This document shows, one piece after another, positions 47,030-53,897 of a stretch of 64,000 nucleotides of DNA (positions are counted from its first letter, which is position 1; each line of letters starts with the position of its first letter). Position numbers and translations under genes: made by a program. Source of the stretch: Phycisphaerales bacterium (lineage in GTDB: Bacteria > Planctomycetota > Phycisphaerae > UBA1845); contig JACKHG010000004.1 of assembly GCA_020639115.1 (NCBI GenBank), positions 124,001 to 188,000 of the forward strand. Reading direction: 5' to 3'. The notes beneath the pieces were generated by a model. It did no database searches and was not told where the DNA came from. It worked only from the letters and a program-made list of their open reading frames with translations.

Positions 47030-47083
47030 CAAACGACTGACCGAACCGCTCGACGAACCGCTGACCGAACCGCTGACCGAACC
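47030..47083. repeat. Short tandem repeat CTGACCGAACCG
   Basis: A 12-mer (GACCGAACCGCT) repeats about four times with small changes, then changes to GCGAATACACGCGAATAAACACG, a pattern typical of dispersed planctomycete spacer repeats. Confidence 0.55.
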
Positions 47084-47163
47084 GCGAATACACGCGAATA
47101 AACACGAATTGATTTAAAAAACCCTATTCGAGTCCATTAGCGTCCATTCGTGGTTCAAAAACA

Positions 47164-47223
47164 CCGCTTCCTTACGGGCGCGGCTCTGTTTGCTTCCGCT
47201 TCCTTACGGGCGCGGCTCTGTTT
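47164..47223 (-). repeat. 28-bp direct repeat (two copies, period 32) at the end of the AHSA1-type gene
   Basis: CCGCTTCCTTACGGGCGCGGCTCTGTTT at 47164-47191 and 47196-47223. The second copy contains the stop codon of the AHSA1-type gene. Sense strand GAGCCGCGCCCGTAAGGAAGCGG is also at 6047-6069. Confidence 0.7.
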
Positions 47224-48286
47224 TGAGCGGTTCCCGCGTGAAGGTCGCGACCTCGCCCGGGCCCGGCTCCGACCACTTCAACGGCCCCTCCGTGAACCGC
47301 TTGCGCAGCAGGTTCAGGAACATCGGGTTGTTCTTCAAGAAGTACTCAAACGCCCGGTCCCACTCCTCACCATTCTGCCACCCCAGGCACGTCATGGTCA
47401 ACTCCGTCGCCCCGTCGCCCCCAGCCGCGAAGTCCAGCACCGCCCACGTGCCCCCCATCCGCACGTTCGGAAACTCCAGCGGGGCACTGCCCGTCACCAC
47501 GAGCTGCCGCTCCGGCACCAGGCCCAGGATCTTCGCCGTCGACTCCGGAAACAACGCGTACGCCCCCCCGCTGCGCAGCTCGATGTGCGGCTGCGGCGAC
47601 AGGAAACTCCGCACGCCGTCCACCGTCGTCAGCGTCGCCCACACCGTCGCGACGTCCGCGGGCAGCTCGACCACGAACTGCTGCTGCCGCTGCGGCCCGT
47701 ACTGCGCGGTCACGTTCACCGCCCCGTCGATCCAACTGTCCACCTTCGTCGCCTGCTCGTCGAAGTGCTTCTTCAGCAGCGCGACCACGTAGCCCCAGGC
47801 GCGATCGAAATAGGCATAACCCGCATCCCAGTCCTCGCCCTCCTGCCAGCCCAACTGGTCCAGCCGCACCCGCGTCGTGCCGTCGCCCAGGTCGTCGAAG
47901 TGCAGCACCACCTCGGTCTTCGCCTTCGCCGCCCGCAGCGTCGCAATCTTCGGCGGAAAGTTCCACTCGAAGCTGAACATCTCGTACGGCAGGTAGCTCA
48001 GCACCCGGCACCCCTCGGCGCCCCGCTCGCCCTCCGGCGCGTCCGGCACCATCATCAGCTCGAACGGACCCAGCACGCGCAGGTCGATATTGGCGTCCTT
48101 CACCCACCACGCCGCCATCCCCTCCGGCGTCGTCCAAGCGTGCCAGACCTCCCGCGGCGACGCGAAAACCACCGCCTCCTTGTGCAATATGCGCACGTCA
48201 GCCGCATCATTCGCGACAGCCACCCCGCCGCACGCCCCGACAACCACCATCACCACCCAATACCTGCTCGCCGTCTGCCGCTTCAT
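47204..48286 (-). CDS. Tandem AHSA1/SRPBCC-domain protein
   Basis: 360 residues. A signal or membrane segment (WVVMVVVGACGGVAVA) precedes two SRPBCC/AHSA1-like domains: VFASPREVWHAWTTPEGMAAWW with EWNFPPKIATLRAAKAKTEVVLHF, then ELPADVATVWATLTTVDGVRSFL with PERQLVVTGSAPLEF. So it is likely an exported pair of ligand-binding domains. Function unknown. GGAGG 8 bases before ATG 48286. The 3' end lies inside the 28-bp direct repeat. Confidence 0.75.
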   Translation of the reverse strand: MKRQTASRYWVVMVVVGACGGVAVANDAADVRILHKEAVVFASPREVWHAWTTPEGMAAWWVKDANIDLRVLGPFELMMVPDAPEGERGAEGCRVLSYLPYEMFSFEWNFPPKIATLRAAKAKTEVVLHFDDLGDGTTRVRLDQLGWQEGEDWDAGYAYFDRAWGYVVALLKKHFDEQATKVDSWIDGAVNVTAQYGPQRQQQFVVELPADVATVWATLTTVDGVRSFLSPQPHIELRSGGAYALFPESTAKILGLVPERQLVVTGSAPLEFPNVRMGGTWAVLDFAAGGDGATELTMTCLGWQNGEEWDRAFEYFLKNNPMFLNLLRKRFTEGPLKWSEPGPGEVATFTREPLKTEPRP

Positions 48287-48356
48287 CGCCAAGCGCCTCC
48301 TCAAGGAAAATCCCAAGGCAAACAAGCCCCGCAAATCACCATTCCGCATTCGCCGT

Positions 48357-48498
48357 TAGCCGTTCGCCGTTCGCCGTTCGCCGTTTGCCGTTTGCCGTTT
48401 GCCGCTCATTCATCATTCATAATTCATCATTCATCATTCGCCGTGCATCCTTCGCCGTTCATTCGTCACTCGTCATTCGTCATTCGTCATTCGCCGTA
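48357..48498 (-). repeat. Long mixed heptad tract (CATTCGT / GCCGTTC)n at the end of the TetR gene
   Basis: A 140-base run of CGTTCGC, GTTTGCC, CATTCAT and CATTCGT heptads. On the minus strand it reads (GAATGAC)n and supplies the last codons and stop of the TetR gene (stop at 48480-48482). Confidence 0.75.
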
Positions 48499-49115
48499 AG
48501 GCGCAGCACATGATCCCGCAGTCCCGCCACCGACGCGTCATACGGCTCGATCCGCTTCTGCGCCTTCGCCTGCATCTGCCCCCCCTCCATCACCGTCAGC
48601 ACGTACCGCGCCAGCGCCGCGCGGTCCACATCGGCTGGCAGCCGCTTCCCCGCGTCCACCAGCCAGCGCTCCACCGCGGCGCACCAGTTCTCGAAGTTCT
48701 GCACGACCTTCCGCCGCGCCTCCTCGTGCGTGTCGCTGATCTCCAGCGCCAGATTGCCGATCGGGCAGCCTAACCGGCAGTCCGTCATCAGCAGAAACTC
48801 GCGGTAGCGCCCCAGCAGCACGAATACCCGCTCGATCGGATCGTCCGTCAGCGCCTCCACCGGCGCGATGATCACCGGGTGCAGCAGCTCGATGTAGCGG
48901 TCGAGCACGCCCAGCAGCAGATCCTCCTTCGAGCGGAAGAAGTGATACAGGCTGCCGCTGCGCACGCCGGCCTTCTCCAGGACAGCCGCCACGCCCGTGG
49001 CGGCGTACCCTCGCTCCAGAAAGAGCTGGGCAGCCGCGTCGAGGAGCCGCTCCCGCGTGGACGCGGGCCCTGGCTCGGGCTCGGGCGGCCTGGCTGATGG
49101 GTCGGTCTCCGGCAT
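48480..49115 (-). CDS. TetR/AcrR-family regulator
   Basis: 211 residues. DNA-binding domain TRERLLDAAAQLFLERGYAATGVAAVLEKAGVRSGSLYHFFRSKEDLLLGVLDRYI, then a ligand domain with CRLGCPIGNLALEISDTHEEAR, similar to TetR_C/ QacR-like sensors of small hydrophobic molecules. The gene is followed by the AHSA1-type gene in the same direction, which could be a target. Operator-like palindrome 8 bases upstream of ATG 49115 suggests autoregulation. The C-terminal NDE residues derive from the heptad tract. Confidence 0.92.
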   Translation of the reverse strand: MPETDPSARPPEPEPGPASTRERLLDAAAQLFLERGYAATGVAAVLEKAGVRSGSLYHFFRSKEDLLLGVLDRYIELLHPVIIAPVEALTDDPIERVFVLLGRYREFLLMTDCRLGCPIGNLALEISDTHEEARRKVVQNFENWCAAVERWLVDAGKRLPADVDRAALARYVLTVMEGGQMQAKAQKRIEPYDASVAGLRDHVLRLTANDE

Positions 49116-49122
49116 TCAAGCC

Positions 49123-49146
49123 TCTTGGTTGATCGTTCAATCAAGA
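49123..49146. promoter_or_regulatory. TetR operator candidate
   Basis: Imperfect palindrome TCTTGGTTGATCGTTCAATCAAGA: outer TCTTG/CAAGA and inner TTGA/TCAA arms match exactly, 20 of 24 positions symmetric, 8 bases upstream of the TetR start. Confidence 0.6.
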
Positions 49147-49339
49147 TACCCGAACCCGGCACCCGCTGTCAACCCCCACCCCGTCACCGCGCCGCCAGTG
49201 CGCCGGCTGCCAGCGCTCCCGCCGCCAGTGCGCCCGCTGCCAGCCATACGGACTCCGTAAAAATAGAGCGAGGGAGCCAAACCGCCTCTACGGTCAGCTC
49301 CCCCGCAAGCTTTGGCCGGGGCCGCGAGAAGGACACCTG

Positions 49340-50059
49340 TCAGCGTCGGCGACCAACGAGGGCCGCCACGCCGAGCATCATCAGGACGCACGAACTTGGT
49401 TCAGGTGTCACCACAAAGAAGGCCGTCAATGCGACGCGATCCCCCGGCGTAAGCGTAAACTGGTTCTGGATCCCGATATCGTTGATCACCGCCGGACCCG
49501 GAATGACCGGCCCGGGAAGGCCGGCATTCACCGACGGAATGTTCACGGTCTCGCCCTGGAACGTCACGTTCCAGGCGTTCGGGTCAGGGTAGATCGGCAG
49601 AACGGAAACCCCATCCATCAAGCCCGCGTAAAGCGGCATGCCCGGGGCTGTCGCAGCCCCCCCGACCCCGTTGAAGTTCGCGTCCGTCACCGAACCCCCG
49701 ACGGATCCGCCCATCAGCGACGCAGGCGTCACCGCCGGTGCAATCGGCAGTGTCGACAGCAGCGTGTACGTCAGCGTGTTCACGTCGGTATTCACCAGCG
49801 TGTAGCTCGCGCTGAGGAACGGGTCCGCCTTCGCCGTGCATTCCCATTCCAGCGTCCAATGCCCGTCCGGATCCACCAGTGAACCGCCATAGGTGAAGCT
49901 GCCGTCACCATTGTCCGTCCCGCTCGGTGCCCAATTTACCGGCGTGTCGCCCGGAGCATCGGTCATCACCATCATGTTCAGGAGCGGAGCGGCTGAAGCG
50001 CTGACGGCTGCGAACGCCACCACCAGAAATGCAGTGAACAATACCGAACGGTACTTCAT
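49340..50059 (-). CDS. PEP-CTERM-type secreted protein 2
   Basis: 239 residues. Signal peptide (FTAFLVVAFAAVSASAAP), a beta-rich body, and a tripartite C-terminus TPEPSSCVLMMLGVAALVGRRR: PEP, hydrophobic helix, three Arg. It probably is a substrate of the exosortase at 16.1 kb. The body is Thr/Gly/Asp-rich with a repeated SVGGSVTDA-type stretch and no recognised domain. GGAGGAAAC before ATG 50059. Same strand as the TetR and AHSA1 genes. Confidence 0.85.
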   Translation of the reverse strand: MKYRSVLFTAFLVVAFAAVSASAAPLLNMMVMTDAPGDTPVNWAPSGTDNGDGSFTYGGSLVDPDGHWTLEWECTAKADPFLSASYTLVNTDVNTLTYTLLSTLPIAPAVTPASLMGGSVGGSVTDANFNGVGGAATAPGMPLYAGLMDGVSVLPIYPDPNAWNVTFQGETVNIPSVNAGLPGPVIPGPAVINDIGIQNQFTLTPGDRVALTAFFVVTPEPSSCVLMMLGVAALVGRRR

Positions 50060-50286
50060 CGTTTCCTCCTCCTCGCGGCGACCCAAAAAACAAACGAGAA
50101 CGGCAGGCGCACATCTCGCCCGCACGCTCTCTCTAGCGTCGCCTCCCTGAATGGGCTCAACCTAACGGATGACCCGGCGCCACTTCAATGCGACTTAGAG
50201 GACAGAGGCCCTGATTCCAAGATTGACAATGGACTTCCAAGAATAACGAAGCAAATTGTGGGTCATCGGTCGTTGCGGAGACGCCC

Positions 50287-50730
50287 TCATGACCCCTCAC
50301 TCGGCTCCTGCCGCAGAATGAACTTGGCCGAAGCCCGCGCCCGCACCCGGCTGTCCTGCGTCAACTCCGCACGCACCAAAAACAGCGGCGACGACGCCCG
50401 CTCGAGCCACGCGTGCACCGCACACGCCCGCCCGCATTGCACCGGCTCGCGATACCGGATCGTCAGCTCCCCCGTGACAGCCGGCCACCCCATCGCGAAC
50501 AGGCAGTTCGTCATCGCTGCATCCAGCAGCGTCGCGATCACCCCGCCGTGCACCATGCCGGGATACCCCTCGAACCGCGCAGAGGGAATCACCCAAGCCC
50601 GCACGCCCCCGTCATCCACCGCCTGGAAGTGCAGGCTCAGATTCCGCCCGTTCACCTGGCTGCACGCCATGCACCGCGGATGCGCCCGCTCGCGCACAGC
50701 GGTCAGCCGCTCCTGCACTTCAGTGGTCAC
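50287..50730 (-). CDS. PaaI-type thioesterase, hotdog fold
   Basis: 147 residues. CMACSQVNGRNLSLHFQ and the hotdog helix HGGVIATLLDAAMTNCLF (HGG motif with acidic Asp) are typical of the PaaI/ACOT13 family. Last gene of the NifX operon; its start (50730) lies inside the end of the NifX-like gene (stop 50720), a 10-base overlap. Substrate unknown. Confidence 0.85.
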   Translation of the reverse strand: MTTEVQERLTAVRERAHPRCMACSQVNGRNLSLHFQAVDDGGVRAWVIPSARFEGYPGMVHGGVIATLLDAAMTNCLFAMGWPAVTGELTIRYREPVQCGRACAVHAWLERASSPLFLVRAELTQDSRVRARASAKFILRQEPSEGS

Positions 50731-51055
50731 AGGTGTTCGCTCCCGAAGTGAGCACGCCCGCGCGGAACCGCTCGACCACGTCCGCCGGCGACTCCTCCGC
50801 CACGCCGAGAATCACCTGCATGCCGAGTTCGCCGCACAGCGCCAGCGCGTGCCGCCCCATCCCGCCCGTCACGATGACGTCCACGCCGAGGTCCCGCAGC
50901 CAGCGCGGCAGCACCCCGCGCTCGTGCGGCGGCGCCTGGTGGATCGTCGGCGCCCCGACCTCGGCGCCGTCGTTCAGCTCGTACACCGCGAACGTCGGAC
51001 AATGACCGAAGTGCCCGCTGACACTGCCGTTCTCAACCGATATCCCGATCTTCAT
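50720..51055 (-). CDS. NifB/NifX-like dinitrogenase iron-molybdenum cofactor domain protein 2
   Basis: 111 residues. MKIGISVENGSVSGHFGHCPTFAVYELNDG and GGMGRHALALCGELGMQVILGVAEESP match the NifX/NifY domain that binds iron-sulfur or FeMo-type cofactors. Start ATG 51055 overlaps the previous stop by 4 bases. Cys19 and the Cys-rich tail TCDH are the visible metal-ligand candidates. In organisms without nitrogenase the family is linked to metal or Fe-S handling. Confidence 0.8.
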   Translation of the reverse strand: MKIGISVENGSVSGHFGHCPTFAVYELNDGAEVGAPTIHQAPPHERGVLPRWLRDLGVDVIVTGGMGRHALALCGELGMQVILGVAEESPADVVERFRAGVLTSGANTCDH

Positions 51056-51736
51056 GACATCTCCCGGGGGGCGGATCCGCCCGCCACATTCGCGCGGGCC
51101 TGCGCCGCGCATGCGCCGCACCGCGCGGTCGGCGCCCGCCGACCCGCCAGCAGCAGCGGAAAAACAATGTCGCTCGTGCAGCACGCACCCAGACCGCAAG
51201 AAACAGAAACAGCCCGATCCACGGCACCAGCGTCCACGATAGCGAATCCCCATCGCCATCGTGATGTGAAACAGTGACGCCCACGTGGACAGCAGCACGT
51301 GACCCGCGTGCGACAGACGCGTGTGCGGCCAGGTGCGGCCGATGAGAATCCCCGCGATCGCCAGCGGATTCACCAGCCACCACCGCTCGATGAACCCCAG
51401 GTGCAGACCCCGCCGCGGCATGTGCAAGAGCCACTCCCCCGCGAACGGAATCAGCGAATCACTCAACGTGGCGATGCCCACCGACCCGAGGTACCCGACC
51501 ACCAGCACTTTGGTAAACCCACTACCACCGTGCCGGCGGTACATCGCCGTCGTAACCAAGGCGCTCAGCAGCACGTGCAGCGGATGCAGCGTCCAGAACG
51601 CACACTCCGACGCCGCCCGCGGCAACCGGCTCGCCTCCATCAGCACGATGAGGACAATCCCCGTCCCCGTGCCCGCCGCTGTAAACGGCACGTGCCGCGC
51701 CATCTCCTGCGCGAGGCCGCGCGACGACCCGGTCAT
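51052..51736 (-). CDS. Multi-spanning membrane protein with C-terminal Cys motifs, two indels
   Basis: About 228 residues after restoring two lost bases (one in a run of G at 51.23 kb, one near 51.2 kb). Five or six hydrophobic segments (GTGIVLIVLMEASRL, LHPLHVLLSALVTTAMY, VLVVGYLGSVGIATL, SDSLIPFAGEWLLHMP, LVNPLAIAGILIG, LVPWIGLFLFLAVWV). The repaired C-terminus has VPCCTSDIVFPLLLAG and a cytoplasmic CGACAAQA, i.e. Cys pairs at the membrane edge. Conserved-looking HPLHV and SDSLIPF. Start ATG 51736 overlaps the previous gene; ATGA couples to the next. Family not recognised; candidate metal or electron carrier. Confidence 0.6.
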
Positions 51737-52137
51737 GACACCCCCCTCTCGCCATGAACCCGGCCTCCGCCGCGACGGCCTCGCCGACACGCACAGTGCG
51801 GCGGATGACACCCAGGCATGCGAAACGCGACCCCGTTCAGCCCCCCCGCCGTGTACGCCGCGATCACCTGCTCCAGGCATCCGCACCGATGCGCCAGAAT
51901 CTCGATCCCCGCCGCCAGCAGCCCCGCATGCAGCGACTGCGACAACGCCCCGCAGATCAGCACGTCGATCCGCAACTCCACCATGCGCTGGATCCGCCGC
52001 GCGAGACTCTCCTCCGCCAGCGCAACCTCGCGCCGGCCAGCCTCCCGCCGCCCCTCAAAATCCAGCAGCAACAACCGCCGCGCCACGTCCAGCACCGGCG
52101 TGATTCGCCCATCAGATGCCGCAATAGCAACCCGCAT
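51733..52137 (-). CDS. NifX-like cofactor-binding domain protein 1
   Basis: 134 residues. The NifX/NifY fold appears as MRVAIAASDGRITPVLDVARRLLLLDFEG and ELRIDVLICGALSQSLHAGLLAAGIEILAHRCG. A C-terminal Cys/His cluster CHPPHCACRR may bind metal. First gene of the operon, about 14 bases after the sigma-54-like promoter and itself overlapping the membrane gene by 4 bases. Start ATG 52137. No nitrogenase genes are in the window, so a nif role is unlikely. Confidence 0.8.
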   Translation of the reverse strand: MRVAIAASDGRITPVLDVARRLLLLDFEGRREAGRREVALAEESLARRIQRMVELRIDVLICGALSQSLHAGLLAAGIEILAHRCGCLEQVIAAYTAGGLNGVAFRMPGCHPPHCACRRGRRGGGRVHGERGVS

Positions 52138-52150
52138 GCACGACGGGTAA

Positions 52151-52165
52151 TCAAGATATGTGCCA
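52151..52165 (-). promoter_or_regulatory. Sigma-54 type promoter (-24/-12) of the NifX operon
   Basis: On the minus strand TGGCACATATCTTGA: the -24 TGGCAC and the -12 TTG at the correct 5-base spacing; the final base is A where consensus has C. It ends about 14 bases before the first NifX start. Confidence 0.65.
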
Positions 52166-52284
52166 AGTAGGAAATGCGCGCCAATCGAAGCGTAACCAGA
52201 GCAGTGACATCAACTTAACGTTCACGAGCCCCCAACCCGCATCGCCCCCACCATCGCAAATTGCAACACCGCCCCGAGCAGCCA

Positions 52285-52299
52285 CTTGCAATCTGCAAG
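52285..52299. promoter_or_regulatory. Possible enhancer site for the sigma-54 activator
   Basis: Perfect palindrome CTTGCA-ATC-TGCAAG, about 120 bases upstream of the sigma-54 promoter, with a second half-site TTGCAA at about 52257-52265. Position suits activator binding. The 52166-52433 gap has no other gene. Confidence 0.4.
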
Positions 52300-52433
52300 A
52301 CCCCCAACGAACCGCGCCAACCCCAAACCCGGCGCGCACGCCAACCATCAGCGTTCATTCGCGTCCATTAGCGGTTCCGCAGCCGTTGTTGTGTGAAACC
52401 CAGCCCGTTCAGTCGGTCAACGCGTCGCCCACG

Positions 52434-53816
52434 CTACGCCCGCCCGCGGCGCAGACGTCGAAACAGCGTGCTCGGGTTGATCCCCAGCTCCCGGGCCGCG
52501 GCTGTCCGGTTGCCCTGGTGCCGGCGCAGCGCCGCGTCGATGTGCAGCCCCTCGAGTTCCGCCAGCGTCATCCCCGCCCGCGGCGAAGGCTCCTGCGCAA
52601 CCGCCCCTCCCGCCAGCGCCGGGGGCAGGTGCTGCGGCTGAATCAACCCGCCGCGGCACAGCACAAAGGCGTGCTCGATGATGTTCTCCAGCTCGCGCAC
52701 GTTGCCCGGGTAGTCGTAGGCCATCAGCACCGCGAGCGTCCGGTCCGCGACGCCCGCCAGTTCCTTGCCCTGCACGCGGTTGAACCGCGCCACGAAGCGG
52801 TCGATCAACAGGGGAATATCCTCACGCCGTTCGCGCAGCGGCGGCAGCTCGATCTGCACCACGTTGATGCGGTAATAGAGGTCGTCGCGGAACTGCGCGC
52901 TGGCGACGCGTTCGCTCAGGTTGCGGTGCGTCGCGGCGATGAAGCGCACGTCCACGTCGACCGGCACAACCGAGCCGAGCGGCTCGAAGCGCCGCTCCTG
53001 CAGCACGCGCAGGAGCCGCGTCTGCATCGCCGGCGACACGTCGCCAATCTCGTCGAGAAAAACCGTACCGCCGTCCGCCGCGGCGAAGCGGCCGACCTTG
53101 TCGCGGCGCGCATCGGTGAACGCCCCCGCCTTGTACCCGAAAAGCTCCGACTCGAGCAGCGTGTCCGGCAGCGCCGCGCAGTTGATCGCGACGAACGGCC
53201 GATCGCGGCGCACCGACAGGTCGTGGAGCGCCCGCGCGATCAGCTCCTTGCCCGTACCACTTTCCCCCATGATCAGCACCGTGCTGTCGCTCGCAGCCAC
53301 CCGCGGCAGCAGGTCGAACAGCCCCTGCATCGCCGCGCTGCGCCCGACGATGTCGGCAAACGTGTACCGCGCCTCGAGCTCCTTGCGCAACGCCTCGACC
53401 TGCGTCAGGTCCCGAAAGGTCTCGACCCCGCCCACCAGCCGGCCCGCGGAATCACGCAGGTCCGTCGCCGAAACGCTGATCGGCACGCGTTCCCCCGCCG
53501 CGCTCAGGATGTACACCGGCTTGTTGATCACCGGCCGGTCGTGGGCCCGCGCGTGCTTCAACGCACAATCGCTCTCGCAGATGCTCGCCCGGAACACGTC
53601 GCAGCAGCGCTGCCCCAGCGCCTCCCCCCGGCGCACCCCGGTGATCCGCTCCGCCGACGCGTTGAACGACGTGATCCGCCAGTCGAGGTCGACCGTGAAC
53701 ACCCCGTCGGCGACGGAGTCCAGGATAATCGCGGGAATGGAGTCAGCCGGTAGGGATTCACCGCACGCGTTGGACGCCGGGGAATCTGAGGGCTGCCAGT
53801 TCGTCATCGGACGCAC
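52434..53816 (-). CDS. Sigma-54-dependent activator: PAS, AAA+, Fis-type HTH
   Basis: 460 residues. An N-terminal PAS domain (about residues 25-150) carries a striking Cys set GQRCCDVFRASICESDCALKHA, suggesting an Fe-S or other redox cofactor. The AAA+ domain has Walker A IMGESGTGKE, Walker B GGTVFLDEIGD, and RFIAATHRNL; the sigma-54 contact loop reads GAFTDA instead of GAFTGA. The C-terminus has a Fis-type HTH (ALRRHQGNRTAAARELGINPSTLFRRLRR). It would sense a redox or metal signal and switch the NifX operon. ATG 53816. Minus strand, upstream of that operon by about 300 bases. Confidence 0.9.
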   Translation of the reverse strand: MRPMTNWQPSDSPASNACGESLPADSIPAIILDSVADGVFTVDLDWRITSFNASAERITGVRRGEALGQRCCDVFRASICESDCALKHARAHDRPVINKPVYILSAAGERVPISVSATDLRDSAGRLVGGVETFRDLTQVEALRKELEARYTFADIVGRSAAMQGLFDLLPRVAASDSTVLIMGESGTGKELIARALHDLSVRRDRPFVAINCAALPDTLLESELFGYKAGAFTDARRDKVGRFAAADGGTVFLDEIGDVSPAMQTRLLRVLQERRFEPLGSVVPVDVDVRFIAATHRNLSERVASAQFRDDLYYRINVVQIELPPLRERREDIPLLIDRFVARFNRVQGKELAGVADRTLAVLMAYDYPGNVRELENIIEHAFVLCRGGLIQPQHLPPALAGGAVAQEPSPRAGMTLAELEGLHIDAALRRHQGNRTAAARELGINPSTLFRRLRRGRA

Positions 53817-53897
53817 ATCCGCCGGGCCACACCCTCTCCACCCGAATTGTAGCGAAGTTCGACGGTTTGGTGTGATTTCGCGAGCGCAATCGCCGCC

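Noticed and set aside
47030..47105. Longer VOC protein with an N-terminal RFGQRFGQRF-like repeat
   Set aside because: The extension is translated from a tandem DNA repeat; AAGGAG stands before the shorter start at 46946.
50720..52137. Nitrogen fixation genes
   Set aside because: The NifX-type domains occur without nifHDK or nifB in sight, and the family is widespread outside nitrogen fixers.
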